The notes under the pieces: model-generated
The model's input: the letters and a program-made list of their open reading frames with translations, nothing else
What the model was told of the DNA's origin: nothing
Database searches by the model: none
Assembly: GCF_900698925.1 (NCBI RefSeq)
Contig: NZ_LR217713.1
Span: 558,001-622,000 of the forward strand
DNA length: 64,000 nt
Source: Erwinia_E haradaeae_I
Lineage (GTDB): Bacteria > Pseudomonadota > Gammaproteobacteria > Enterobacterales > Enterobacteriaceae
Reading direction: 5' to 3'
Shown: in pieces, positions 9,085 to 19,572 of the stretch
Layout: every line of letters begins with the position of its first letter
Position numbering within the stretch: position 1 is the first letter of the stretch
Program-made: the position numbers and the translations under genes

Positions 9085-10764
9085 CTAAGCATTATTTGCG
9101 TATTTATCTCCCAACCAGCGGTTACGCAAAGAAATCGTGCGATTAAATACTAATTTATTTGACATAGAATAAATACTATCCAAACAAAAATAGCCCTCTC
9201 TTTCAAACTGATAAGAGAGAGATACCTGCGCAGTCTTCAAGCTAAGTTCAACAAATCCTTCTTGAATAACAAGAGAATTTGGATTAAAACTCATACAAAG
9301 ATTCTCATCTTTCAATGGATTTGAACAAATAAACAGTTTTTCATATAATCGGAATTCTGCAGGTAAGCTATATTTCGCTGATACCCAGTGAATTACTCCT
9401 TTTACTGTCCGTCCATCATGTGGTTTTTTATTGAGGGTTTTTAGATCACACGAACAATACAGACAGATAATATTCCCCTCATTATCCTTTTCTAATTTCT
9501 CAGCTTTAATAATGTAAGCATTACGTAAACGGACTTCTTCTCCCAAAATAAGACGCTTGTAGTTTTTTATCTTGTTTTCTAAAAAATCTGATTTATCAAT
9601 ATAGATTTCATTCGTAAAAGGTACTTCTCGGATACCCATTGAAGGTTTATTTGGATGGTATTGCATATAAATAATTTCTTCATAATCTTTAGGAAGATTT
9701 GTAATATGAATTAGAATTGGACGTAGAACGGCCATTGCTCGTAACGCATGTTCATTGAGATGTTCGCGAACACAGGATTCTAATGCTTCCATTTCAACCA
9801 AATTATCCTGTTTAGTAACACCGATGCGTCTGCAAAACTCCCGTATTGATTCTGGAGTGTATCCACGACGGCGCATGCCAGAAATAGTTGGCATGCGTGG
9901 ATCATCCCATCCGTCTACAAGATTCTGAGTTACTAACAGCTGCAGTTGGCGTTTAGACATTACAGTATATTCAATATTTAAACGTGAAAACTCATATTGT
10001 TTTGGTCGTGTTGAAATACTAATATTGTCTAGAACCCAATTGTATAATCGACGATTATCTTGAAACTCCAAAGTACAGAGAGAATGTGTAATACCTTCAA
10101 TGGCATCAGAAATACAATGGGCAAAATCATACATAGGATAAATACACCACTGATAGCCAGTTTGGTGATGCTCAACAAACTTAATTCGGTAAAGAACAGG
10201 ATCACGCAAAACCATAAAACTAGAAGACATGTCAATTTTAGCACGAAGACATGCAGCGCCTTCAGGAAATTTACCCTTCCGCATATCAGAAAATAACCTT
10301 AAATTTTCTTCTACACCACGAGATCGATATGGACTATTGGTTCCTGCTAATCTTAACGTTCCACGATACTGTCGTATCAAATCAGGTGATAACTCATCAA
10401 CATATGCTAATCCCTTTTTTATGAGTTCTATGGCGTAATTATGCTGTTCTTCAAAAAAATCTGAAGCATACCGAACATTACCATACCATTGAAAACCAAG
10501 CCATTGTACATCACGCTTAATAGAATCAATAAACTCTATATTCTCTTTAATTGGATTTGTGTCGTCAAAGCGCAAATTACATTGCCCTTGGTAGTCTTCA
10601 GCGATACCGAAATTTAAGCAAATAGACTTAGCATGACCAATATGTAGGTATCCATTCGGCTCAGGAGGAAATCGTGTGCGTATTAAATTATATTTACGGT
10701 TTACTAAATCTTCTTCAACAATCTGACGAATAAAGTTAGTCGGGGTAGTTGTTGACCTACTCAT
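9085..10764 (-). CDS. glnS: Glutaminyl-tRNA synthetase
   Basis: Class I aminoacyl-tRNA synthetase that charges the two tRNA-Gln species found at 2.7-3.0 kb. 559 aa against 554 in E. coli. The HIGH motif (PPEPNGYLHIGHAKS, about residues 32-46) and the KMSKS-type loop (YTVMSKRQL) are intact, as is the DPRMPTISGMRRRGY segment. The two C-terminal beta-barrel domains that read the anticodon run to the end (FNRTISLRNRW). It follows recB on the same strand at a 184-bp gap, a junction not found in E. coli, where glnS lies near the asnB/nag region. Confidence 0.98.
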   Translation of the reverse strand: MSRSTTTPTNFIRQIVEEDLVNRKYNLIRTRFPPEPNGYLHIGHAKSICLNFGIAEDYQGQCNLRFDDTNPIKENIEFIDSIKRDVQWLGFQWYGNVRYASDFFEEQHNYAIELIKKGLAYVDELSPDLIRQYRGTLRLAGTNSPYRSRGVEENLRLFSDMRKGKFPEGAACLRAKIDMSSSFMVLRDPVLYRIKFVEHHQTGYQWCIYPMYDFAHCISDAIEGITHSLCTLEFQDNRRLYNWVLDNISISTRPKQYEFSRLNIEYTVMSKRQLQLLVTQNLVDGWDDPRMPTISGMRRRGYTPESIREFCRRIGVTKQDNLVEMEALESCVREHLNEHALRAMAVLRPILIHITNLPKDYEEIIYMQYHPNKPSMGIREVPFTNEIYIDKSDFLENKIKNYKRLILGEEVRLRNAYIIKAEKLEKDNEGNIICLYCSCDLKTLNKKPHDGRTVKGVIHWVSAKYSLPAEFRLYEKLFICSNPLKDENLCMSFNPNSLVIQEGFVELSLKTAQVSLSYQFEREGYFCLDSIYSMSNKLVFNRTISLRNRWLGDKYANNA

Positions 10765-10910
10765 TCAGCTATCCTTACATATAAATAAAATAAAATGATG
10801 GTAACACTTTAAAAGTTTAATAAAAACATTAAAATTAACATAGAAGAAAAGTTATCTTATTATTAAATGAATCACATTATTTGAACGATAATTCATTTGA
10901 ATACATAAGA

Positions 10911-10932
10911 TTATCTTCTTGATAGAAGATAA
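10911..10932 (-). terminator. Hairpin in the recB-glnS gap, possible recB terminator
   Basis: TTATCTTCT and AGAAGATAA (9 bp, perfect) around a TGAT loop, 16 bp past the recB stop. It lacks a U tract on the minus strand, so it may be an RNA 3'-end stabiliser or a weak terminator. Confidence 0.45.
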
Positions 10933-10948
10933 CATAATTAGTTCTATT

Positions 10949-13900
10949 TTATAGACCGTCAAGATCTCTCAGGCTTTTCTTTTCATGAAAAAAGAGATCA
11001 TCTATTCTATTCATAAACTCAGAATTTGGATGAACACAATAGATCCCATAACTACCTTTAGTTCCATCAAGACCTCGTAAGAAAAGATATATAATACCTC
11101 CAAAATGCTGTTTATAATCATATTCCTTTATACAGCGACGCAGATGTCGGTGTAATGCTAAAGCATAAATCTGATACTGTATATCATAGCGCTGCACCTG
11201 CATTACTTCATGCATTGCCTGCTTTGTATACGCACTATTCGTATTTCCCAACCAATGAGATTTATAGTCTACTAGATAGTATTTATTTTCCCAGAAAAAA
11301 ACTAAATCGATAGTTCCCTGTAAAATGCCTTTCCTCTTATAAAAAACTAGAGGAGGGCAAGTCGCGGATAATGGATCATTTTTAATAACGTTATTTAGCG
11401 CTTTAGCTGTTAACAGACGAGAGATTGGTAAATAAAACTGAAGTTCTGCCTGTCGCGCTGAGCGAGAAAGCTGGCTAAGACTGACTCCTGTTTCATTTAG
11501 AGGAGTATGTAAAATATTATTTATCCAATTGCACATGGCTTCTTGCCATTGATCACTTAGCCCTTGACATCTTAGTTGCCGTAATAACCATCGCTCATTT
11601 AGTGGTGTATCAAATTCTAATTTTTCTAATAATTTATGGAGAAAAACTCCTGATGAAGACCCACGCGGAAAAGTATGTGATGTAAAATCTAAGTCTACTA
11701 TTTGTTTTTCTGCGTTTCTTTCTTCTTTCTTATTAAAAATAAAAGAACTATCAGGCAAGGCGTTAATCATCATAGTCTTTATATTCTGATTTTTTTTTTG
11801 AAGATCAGAGTAACTTGTCATTCGCCAGTCACTTGATATCAAACGTGACAATTTATGTCTACTCAAAAGAGACGTCTTAGGATCACATGCCTTATATTTT
11901 CTCCATATCTTACTTGTTATTACGCAGGATTCATCTAGTTCTATAAGATTGCTGTTTAATTCTTGTAGTTTTAAACGAAGACCTCTAGCATCAGAAGGTA
12001 TTCCATGTTGAATAAGATAGCCTAACGCGCTACGATGTAAATCGCTCTTTCCTTGTTTTTTACGTCTACCCTTAAATATTGGTGTAATACCGATACTACA
12101 ATGAAATATTGAACGCGTTAGCGCAACATAGAGTAAACGTAAATCTTCTGCTAATCTATTTTTTTCTTCTATCTCTTTATGGTGTAAATCTTCGGACACG
12201 TCAAGTGGTTGAATTAAAGATTGAACATTATGATAATAGTTATTTTTTAAAGCATAAAAATTGGAAGCGAAGGGTAGCCATACTAGTGGATATTGTAAAC
12301 CTTTAGATTTATGAATAGTAGTGATCTGAATTAGATGGCCATCATGTTCTAAACGTAATTTCTGAACAGGTGTTTTACTATCAGGTTGTTCTAATTTCTC
12401 AACTAACCAACGTATTAATATCCTCTGACTATGTCTAGTGATAGAAGCTTCTTGTAAAATTTCACCTATATGTAGTAAATTAACTACACGTCTCTCTCCA
12501 TTATCAGATTCTAATAAATTTTCATCTATTTGACGTTTTCTGATAAACAAATGTATCATGGAAAGGATACCATGATTTTTCCAATGCTTGTGATAGCAAA
12601 TAAACTCCTCTACTACAGAACGCCAACCAATATCATTACCTTTTAATTCATCAATGGTTTCTGCATTAACATTAAATAAACTCGTAGCTAGTGAACTTAG
12701 AAGTAAAGATTTTTTCCAAGGATTGGATGCTGCTTGTAAAAAATATACTATTTCACGAGCTTCTAATGTTCTATAAATACTATCTTGGTTAGATAGGTAT
12801 ACTGATGGAATACTGAGCCTGTTTAACGCTTCTTTAATTATTGAGGCGTCATCGCGGTTACGCACCAATACTGTAATGTCCGAGGCTTTTATTGGTCTCT
12901 TTGTTTTCTTATTACCAATTAACATCTGACCTAGTGCTCCTTTATCGAGCCAATGTCTAATGCTTTCGGCGCATTTATCTGCCATAAACTGATGATAATC
13001 AACAATGCCTACTCCTTCACCGGGTTGAAGACAAAATGTGATCGCAGGGTGTATTTTACTTTGTATGCTACATTGTAAATCACGATTTGGAGGTGCAGAC
13101 TTAACGCTGGTAAATGGTATCTCAGAAAAGAGAAATGGGTTTTTTTTTCGTAAAAATAACTGATTCACTGCTGCAATCATGGCTTCTGATGATCGCCAAT
13201 TTGTGTCTAATGTATAGTGTGCATTAACTTCGGAACGCGCTTTTATATAGGTTAGTATATCAGCGCCTCGAAAGCTATAGATTGCCTGTTTAGGATCTCC
13301 TATCAATAATAATACAATATTAGGTTTTTCATGATATATAGTTCGAAAAATATGATATTGTTTTGGGTCAGTATCCTGAAATTCATCGATAATAACTGCT
13401 GGATACTGTTGGCGTACCATTCCAGATAATGTTTCTCCATTCTTTTTATGTAGAGCTTTATCTAATTCTTCTAGAAGATCATCAAATCCGATTTGTGCAC
13501 ACAGAGACTTTTTTTTCCTTAAAAAGGAATAAACTTCTTGTCTTGCATGGGAAGTTACGCATTGGCGTAAAGAGACAAAAGGTGGGCATGAAAGAAATAT
13601 TTCAATTTGTTTAAAAATAGCATGATGTGGAGGGGGACCTTTTTTACTCTTATTTAATAAAATCTTCTGACTGAAATAGGATAACTCTTTTGGGAAAAAA
13701 TAATCTATAGTTTGAGTTTGTGCCCATGAAGTAATTTTTCCTAACCAGAGATGAAGGTTTTTATAATTATAACTATGAGAATCAATTCCAGAGTTTGTCA
13801 TTAATTCAAATAAATCATCTAAAGTAAGCCACTCCTTTTTTAGCTCTTGAATCTCTAAAATGATGTCCTCATGTCTTTGTGTAATAGATGTATTGGGCTC

Positions 13901-14527
13901 TAGTGATTGACAAGGTCGCAGGGTTTGTCTACACAACCAAGGTGATAATTCTTTAAAAAGCTGTTCTGGCCCCATCCATAGTTGTCGCACCACGCGAACT
14001 ACTGAGAGTGGTAGTGGATAAAAAAATCTCCTCCAAAAATCAATTACTGCTTGACGTTGTATTGAGGTTTCATCAACCAGAAGTTCCTGCTGAAATAAAA
14101 AACCTATCTCAAAAGAATAAAGATGCAACATGCGTTTACAAAAACCATGAATAGTAAAAATAGAGGCTTGATGCATGTTTTTTTCAGCTATGAATAAAGT
14201 CGAAGCCGCATCAGATAGATTAGTCATCTGAGACATTAATTCTATGAAAAACGGGTTGATACTCTGGCCGCGTAAACAGGCAATACGTAATTCATATATA
14301 TTACAGTAAATACGCCTACGAAGTTCTGCAGTTGCACTTTCAGTAAACGTGACTACTAAAATTTCTTGTACTGATAAAGGACGAACAAAATCTTCTTTCC
14401 TACCTAAACCCAGCAATAAGCGCAAATAAAGTAAACCAATAGTAAAAGTTTTTCCTGTGCCTGCTGAGGCTTCAATCAATCGTTCACCATGTAATGGAAG
14501 AGATAATGGTTGAAGATTAATAGGCAT
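10949..14527 (-). CDS. recB: Exodeoxyribonuclease V beta chain, helicase-nuclease RecB
   Basis: RecB is the 3'-5' helicase, nuclease and RecA-loading subunit of RecBCD, which repairs double-strand breaks. 1192 aa against 1180 in E. coli. Helicase motif I ASAGTGKT is at residues 20-27 and motif II VIIDEFQDTD is present, followed by ALLIGDPKQAIYSFRGAD-type motifs. The C-terminal nuclease domain keeps GTIDLVF and VDYKS, so the metal ligands and the catalytic lysine are intact. In relatives the order is recC-ptrA-recB-recD; here the upstream 1.4 kb is empty and glnS follows, so recC and recD must be elsewhere or lost. The first frame start ATG (MPINLQPLSLPL) fits the family. Confidence 0.97.
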   Translation of the reverse strand: MPINLQPLSLPLHGERLIEASAGTGKTFTIGLLYLRLLLGLGRKEDFVRPLSVQEILVVTFTESATAELRRRIYCNIYELRIACLRGQSINPFFIELMSQMTNLSDAASTLFIAEKNMHQASIFTIHGFCKRMLHLYSFEIGFLFQQELLVDETSIQRQAVIDFWRRFFYPLPLSVVRVVRQLWMGPEQLFKELSPWLCRQTLRPCQSLEPNTSITQRHEDIILEIQELKKEWLTLDDLFELMTNSGIDSHSYNYKNLHLWLGKITSWAQTQTIDYFFPKELSYFSQKILLNKSKKGPPPHHAIFKQIEIFLSCPPFVSLRQCVTSHARQEVYSFLRKKKSLCAQIGFDDLLEELDKALHKKNGETLSGMVRQQYPAVIIDEFQDTDPKQYHIFRTIYHEKPNIVLLLIGDPKQAIYSFRGADILTYIKARSEVNAHYTLDTNWRSSEAMIAAVNQLFLRKKNPFLFSEIPFTSVKSAPPNRDLQCSIQSKIHPAITFCLQPGEGVGIVDYHQFMADKCAESIRHWLDKGALGQMLIGNKKTKRPIKASDITVLVRNRDDASIIKEALNRLSIPSVYLSNQDSIYRTLEAREIVYFLQAASNPWKKSLLLSSLATSLFNVNAETIDELKGNDIGWRSVVEEFICYHKHWKNHGILSMIHLFIRKRQIDENLLESDNGERRVVNLLHIGEILQEASITRHSQRILIRWLVEKLEQPDSKTPVQKLRLEHDGHLIQITTIHKSKGLQYPLVWLPFASNFYALKNNYYHNVQSLIQPLDVSEDLHHKEIEEKNRLAEDLRLLYVALTRSIFHCSIGITPIFKGRRKKQGKSDLHRSALGYLIQHGIPSDARGLRLKLQELNSNLIELDESCVITSKIWRKYKACDPKTSLLSRHKLSRLISSDWRMTSYSDLQKKNQNIKTMMINALPDSSFIFNKKEERNAEKQIVDLDFTSHTFPRGSSSGVFLHKLLEKLEFDTPLNERWLLRQLRCQGLSDQWQEAMCNWINNILHTPLNETGVSLSQLSRSARQAELQFYLPISRLLTAKALNNVIKNDPLSATCPPLVFYKRKGILQGTIDLVFFWENKYYLVDYKSHWLGNTNSAYTKQAMHEVMQVQRYDIQYQIYALALHRHLRRCIKEYDYKQHFGGIIYLFLRGLDGTKGSYGIYCVHPNSEFMNRIDDLFFHEKKSLRDLDGL

Positions 14528-15538
14528 TATTTACCTCATATTAGTTCCTGATGTATTCAATGGTTTTTGTAGTATAACTACAATGGGTATATTCATAATT
14601 AATTTGCATGTTACATAGTATGTGTTGCACAGTCTTTTATGCGTTTTTAATTAAAACATCTTTATAATCTACAACAATCAAGCTCAAATTAACTTATCTC
14701 TATGTTTAATCTACAGATGTTATCTAATTTATCTATATGATATGCAATTATTGCATGTAAGAATCACTGGAGTGTACACATATACAAGATTCTATGTAGA
14801 AAATCATAAGACATTATGTTAGTAAGTCTATTTATAGACTAGTATAGAATTGCATATAAGGATAAATCATCAGTATCTCTCCTTACTGACTAAAAAGAAA
14901 TAATATCCTTTAACGGCAACTAATACATGCCTTAATCTTTAATTTCCTCACGCATTCACGCTTAATTACTATGTCATATTTCATTTGTTTATTATAATAA
15001 TAAAAAAGGATGTATTTATTCTTAACTCATTAATCACATATCAATTTTAGTCTATAAACTAGAACTCAGGTAAAGTATATTTATTGAGTCACTCAACGCG
15101 GAAAGAGGTTATCATCCTCTCAAATATATAAATAACTTGGTCGTAGATTGTCTAAATCATTGCTGCAAATAGATAATTAAAAGATATGTTGATAACCTCC
15201 TGTATAAGAAATTCTTCACTATATAAACTTAAAACATACTGTACTGAGTTATAGTTACATTTAACATTTCATGATATGAAGATATTTAGCGAAATAAGTT
15301 ACAATAATCATTTTGCATCAAACTATGTCTCATCATCATCTATTAAGAATAATCATCAATTTTAATATAATCTCTACATCAAATATTAGACCAATATAAG
15401 ATAATGATGGTGTTATTTTACTAAAAGTTGTTTCTTCCTTTTCTAAATTTCTACCCATGTAATAACTCATTTTTTTTACATAAACAATTAGGATTATTAA
15501 TCACAGAAAAAGTATCTTCTAATATTCATTATATAGTT

Positions 15539-15570
15539 ATATATGCCTCTCTGTACAGAGAGGCATATAT
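15539..15570. repeat. 32-bp perfect palindrome
   Basis: The sequence is its own reverse complement across all 32 bases, centred at 15554/15555; the core is GCCTCTCTGTACAGAGAGGC. As RNA from either strand it would fold into a long hairpin with a minimal loop. It is much richer in G+C than its surroundings. It lies 373 bp upstream of bolA and 1 kb from recB. Confidence 0.75.
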
Positions 15571-15904
15571 CCTAAGTATAAAGAGATTTGAATATTATAT
15601 TTCTGTTTATCTTATAAAATATTTAGATATTACTTTGATTATTATGATAATTTATGTAGTATAAAATCCTCTAAAAAAACCCAATTAATATGATTTATAT
15701 CAATAGTGTTTTTCTGTATTATCTAGACCATTGTTATATTATTTGTATAGATTGGAGAATTATACTAATAATTTACAATAGTTTTAATATTATAGAAACA
15801 ATCTAGTTTCGATATTTTATCGAATATCAGTAAATATTTATTTGAAATATACAGATATTTATTTTGTTGATGACAAAATCCAAATAAAAAAACATATTAT
15901 CTAT

Positions 15905-15942
15905 ATCTCAAACATATCTTAACATCTCAAACATATCTCAAA
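15905..15942 (+). repeat. Tandem duplication (2 x 19 bp) abutting the bolA start codon
   Basis: ATCTCAAACATATCT occurs at 15905-15919 and again at 15924-15938; with the four bases after each copy the period is 19 bp. The second copy ends four bases before the bolA ATG, so it occupies the place of the ribosome binding site, and neither copy contains a Shine-Dalgarno-like purine run. Confidence 0.7.
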
Positions 15943-16257
15943 ATGACCTATAAAACTATAGAAACTAAATTATATGCAGAATTCAATCCTTTCTATCTTT
16001 TAATAAAAAATGAAAACCATTATCACCAGAATTATTCAGATTCAGGGAGTCATTTTAAAGTGATTATAGTTAGTCATATTTTTAATAACAAACATCGTAT
16101 TGAACGACATCGGGCTATTTATTCTGTTCTCGCATTAGAGATAAAAAACAGCATTCATTCTTTATCTCTGAAAGCCTACACTCTAATAGAGTGGAATAAT
16201 ATTAACAATATTCATTTGATCTACGAAAATCCTAAATGCTTAAACTATAAATCATAA
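15943..16257 (+). CDS. bolA: BolA family protein
   Basis: 104 aa against 105 in E. coli BolA, aligned from the first residue. The class II KH-like fold is recognisable: IETKLYAEFNP, SGSHFKVIIVS, the RHRAIYSVLA helix and the closing SLKAYTLIEW. BolA binds monothiol glutaredoxin with a [2Fe-2S] cluster and also acts as a stress and morphology regulator; the invariant histidine after the HFKV strand region (RHR) is kept. In relatives bolA sits beside tig-clpP-clpX-lon; here its neighbour is lonH, so this is a rearranged position. No Shine-Dalgarno is visible and the 5' flank is a 19-bp duplication. The gene is easily missed because of its size. Confidence 0.9.
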   Translation: MTYKTIETKLYAEFNPFYLLIKNENHYHQNYSDSGSHFKVIIVSHIFNNKHRIERHRAIYSVLALEIKNSIHSLSLKAYTLIEWNNINNIHLIYENPKCLNYKS

Positions 16258-16905
16258 AGTATAAAGTAGTTTTACAATAAATGTTCTATATCTACAGAAT
16301 ATAAAAATATTCTACTGAATAGTAAGTATTACTAAAAAAATTAATATATCTTACAATCTTAATTATAATAATCACATTTAATTCTTACAGACATAATAAT
16401 TTTGATCAATCACATTACTTGTTGGTACACATAAAAAATAATATATCAATAATTGATCCATGAATAATATTTCGTTAAATTAAAATCATTCTTAAAGTTA
16501 TAAATGTTATTTATATGCTCGAAACTTATAGTGGATGGGTATAATAGAGATGTCGTAAAAATTTGATAATGCATCCACATATCTCGTATTAATATTTATT
16601 GAAACTTCTATGATATGGTGTTGACATTTTATAAATTAATTACGAATTTACCTTATTTCGAGAGCACAAGATATCTAAATTTATATTCTGATAAAACAAG
16701 ATAATACCTTATATTTTTATAGAAAAACTTCCTATACATACTTATTAGCATCAAAATAATAATGCCTTAGATTAAATATAAATAGAATTAAGGTACGATA
16801 GAAAAGATTTAAGATATTTTTTATATCATTTAATAAAGTAGATCTATATCAAATTTTAATAAATCATATATAATTTCTAAAAACATATAATTTTATTTTA
16901 TTTCA
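16258..16905. other. Gene-free stretch between bolA and lonH
   Basis: 0.65 kb without a gene. A hairpin 38 bp after bolA (AGAATAT-AAAA-ATATTCT, 16296-16313) may mark its 3' end. Confidence 0.65.
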
Positions 16906-18678
16906 ATGTATAAAATCACCTTGCATAATTATTTATTAAATTGGAAATCCCTACAACCTGATACGGAACATTTTGAGCATCTGGCTATGAAAAAAATAGT
17001 TATAAACTCAGATGTTTTTTGTACTGTGCAAGCCCGCCTCTATAATGGACTAAGTCTTTTCTTAAAAACCAAAGCTCAAGTACCATTAATAAGAATTAAA
17101 AGCCCTGATAACTCCGCTTATCTAACTTTTTTTAAAAAAATGCTAATTTCTATTATAAATCAAAAGAAAACAAAACCATCTAGATTCTATGAAGAATATT
17201 ATGAAAAAGTTAATAACTGGCCGGGTGGGGAAGCAACACCATCCCAAAATACTCATATTGTAAATGACGAACGAATTTATCAGGCAGGTTGGATTGAGAA
17301 CGAGGCACTGTTTGGGTGTGTTCGCATTCATCACTCTGAAATATCCCTGTCACCAGGTTTGGTGCATCAATCTAATGGCGGGGTACTGATTCTTTCTCTT
17401 CGCACCTTATTAGAACAACCATTCATGTGGAGACGACTTAAAAAAATACTAGTTAATCAGCGATATGAATGGAATACGCTTGATCATACCCGATCACTTC
17501 CTGTAGAAATCCCTTCTATACCAATGCATTTTCGACTTATTTTAGTTGGAGAAGAAGACGCACTAGCTGAATTTGAACACATAGATCCTGAGTTAACATA
17601 TGCGTCACTATATTCTGAATTTGAAAATAATATTTATTTATCAGATGATATAGCATTTATTAACTGGAAAAGATGGGTCCAAAAAATTGCAGATAGTCTC
17701 ACTTGTCCTGTTCTTTCTCCTGATTTTTGGCCAATTTTGATTCAAGAAGCCGTACGCTGGACTGGGGATCATAAAATATTACCTCTAAATTTAGAATGGA
17801 TCAGATATCAGTTACAAGAGTCTGAGTTGTATTGTCAGGATGCGATAATCAAAGGAGAAGATCTTACAAACGCCCTGAATACTCGTTTATGGAGAGAAGG
17901 GTTTTTGTTAGAAAAAATGCTTCATGATATTGTACATAACCAAATTCATATTGAAACAGATGGTGAAAAAATTGGACAAATCAATGCTCTATCGGTGATA
18001 GAATGCCCAGGTCATCCTCGTATTTTTGGTGAACCTACACGTATTAGTTGTATAGTCCATTTTGGAGATAGAGGGTTGACGGATGTAGAACGTCAGGTAG
18101 AATTAGCTGGTAATCTTCATGCTAAAGGTATAATGATTCTAGAATCATGGCTTATGACAGAGCTAAAATTAGATCATACTATGCCATTTTCTTCTTCTTT
18201 AGTCTTTGAACAATCATATGAAGAAATTGATGGAGATAGTGCATCATTAGCGTCTTTATGCGCACTGATAAGCGCGTTGGCATTAAAACCAATTAATCAA
18301 AAGATTGCAGTAACAGGATCCATTGATCAACTAGGCCAGGTGCAATCTATAGGAAAAGTAAATGAGAAAATTGAAGGTTTTTTCCGACTTTGCAGAAAAA
18401 GAACTCTAAATGGAACTCAGGGAGTAATAATTCCTTCTTCTAACATACAAAACCTGTCATTACATCAAGAAGTTATTAATGCTGTGCGAAATGGTAAATT
18501 TTCTATATGGTCAGTATCTACTATCGATGAAGCTCTAATTCTTTTAACTGGGATAGAGTGGAAGAAAAACGGTAAACCGTGTTTATTGAGATCTATTCAA
18601 GATCGTATTACAAAGTCTTCCCAATATAACACAAGAGAATACATGTCACTTTTACGTTGGTTTAAGTGGTTAAAATAA
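16906..18678 (+). CDS. lonH: Lon-type protease homologue LonH (YcbZ)
   Basis: 590 aa against 586 in E. coli YcbZ/LonH, with good agreement along the whole length (LVHQSNGGVLILSLRTLL, IGQINALSVIECPGHPRIFGEP, FSSSLVFEQSY). The C-terminal Lon protease domain keeps the Ser-Lys dyad: S445 in DGDSAS and K488 in NEKIEG, 43 residues apart as in Lon. The family lacks a complete Lon AAA+ module, and its substrates are not well defined. In E. coli lonH is directly followed by fabA on the same strand; here the order is kept but separated by 0.9 kb. A 10-bp hairpin overlaps the stop codon. Confidence 0.95.
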   Translation: MYKITLHNYLLNWKSLQPDTEHFEHLAMKKIVINSDVFCTVQARLYNGLSLFLKTKAQVPLIRIKSPDNSAYLTFFKKMLISIINQKKTKPSRFYEEYYEKVNNWPGGEATPSQNTHIVNDERIYQAGWIENEALFGCVRIHHSEISLSPGLVHQSNGGVLILSLRTLLEQPFMWRRLKKILVNQRYEWNTLDHTRSLPVEIPSIPMHFRLILVGEEDALAEFEHIDPELTYASLYSEFENNIYLSDDIAFINWKRWVQKIADSLTCPVLSPDFWPILIQEAVRWTGDHKILPLNLEWIRYQLQESELYCQDAIIKGEDLTNALNTRLWREGFLLEKMLHDIVHNQIHIETDGEKIGQINALSVIECPGHPRIFGEPTRISCIVHFGDRGLTDVERQVELAGNLHAKGIMILESWLMTELKLDHTMPFSSSLVFEQSYEEIDGDSASLASLCALISALALKPINQKIAVTGSIDQLGQVQSIGKVNEKIEGFFRLCRKRTLNGTQGVIIPSSNIQNLSLHQEVINAVRNGKFSIWSVSTIDEALILLTGIEWKKNGKPCLLRSIQDRITKSSQYNTREYMSLLRWFKWLK

Positions 18679-18698
18679 GGCATCAAATATGTCTTATT
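18674..18698 (+). terminator. Hairpin overlapping the lonH stop codon
   Basis: AATAAGGCAT (18674-18683) pairs with ATGTCTTATT (18689-18698), 10 bp with one G-U, loop CAAAT. The TAA stop lies inside the left arm. There is no U tract, so it may protect the mRNA end rather than stop transcription. Confidence 0.4.
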
Positions 18699-19572
18699 AC
18701 AGAATTAAAGAATAATACGTTTTATGATAAATATATGATTTTTATCAAAGAACAACTGCATACTTGATCAAAATGCAATCAACAAGGATTAATATAAAAA
18801 CTAAATTATATTGTTTAGTTAATCTTCTCTGTTTAAGGTTAAGAGAATTAAATAGATATTAATGTATCATGAAATACATAGCTATATATTCTGAATAACT
18901 AGATCATCATTGGCATGCAGAACAGATTCCTGGAGAACCTCCAGAGAACATATATTATACAATATACAATAATTACTAATTAGTCTTAATATGGATGTTG
19001 AGAAAAGTATTAAATCTGGAGTTAAAACAACTTTATAGATAGATAAAAAATGATATTCGTTATTTATTTAAACACAAGGTCAATATGCATAACACGCCCA
19101 TTAACATAAGTTAACAAAATAATCAATTGATCCTCTTGAAATTAAAAATCATGAAAGATGTTTTATTTGAACCTATGCTAGACCATTTAAAATCTATAGC
19201 GTAATCATTAAATAGCTAAAAATTAAGATGCAAAATACGTGTTACTAGTTAGTAAACATCTAATTTTACATTTTTCTTTAATTAAAGATACTGAACTTAT
19301 CTAATTAAAACAATCTGATGAATTAGAAATTCCTAACAAAGGTAAAAAGAAAGTACTTAAACAATATTAAAAAATGATTATTCTTTTTCAGAATCTAATC
19401 AAAAACCGATCTAATAAAAACCTTCAGACTGTAGGTTTGATATTTAAATTTCTGATGCATATTAAAAGATGGTGTGCAATGAACGTACATATATCACTTA
19501 GCTTACATCATATTATAACTTATATTATATGAATTCTTATTAATTGGATCATCATTAAGGTCGCTCGAGAAT
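18679..19572. other. Expanded gap between lonH and fabA
   Basis: 0.89 kb with no gene, between two genes that are nearly adjacent in E. coli, so noncoding DNA has been gained here or an inserted gene has decayed. A small hairpin CTGGAG-AAC-CTCCAG lies at 18930-18944. No insertion sequence ends are seen. Confidence 0.65.

Larger units (their letters stand above)
14528..15942. other. Gene-free stretch between recB and bolA
   Basis: 1.4 kb of AT-rich sequence with no recognisable gene between two divergently oriented genes, so promoters for recB and bolA should lie here. It contains two adjacent small hairpins (TTGAGT-C-ACTCAA at 15084-15096 and AGAGG/CCTCT at 15104-15120), the 32-bp palindrome at 15539, and a duplicated 19-bp unit just before bolA. 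A 78-codon frame at 15428-15664 spans the palindrome and looks like chance. Confidence 0.65.

Noticed and set aside
15428..15664. 78-codon plus-strand frame
   Set aside because: Runs across the 32-bp palindrome, has AT-driven composition and no recognisable motif.
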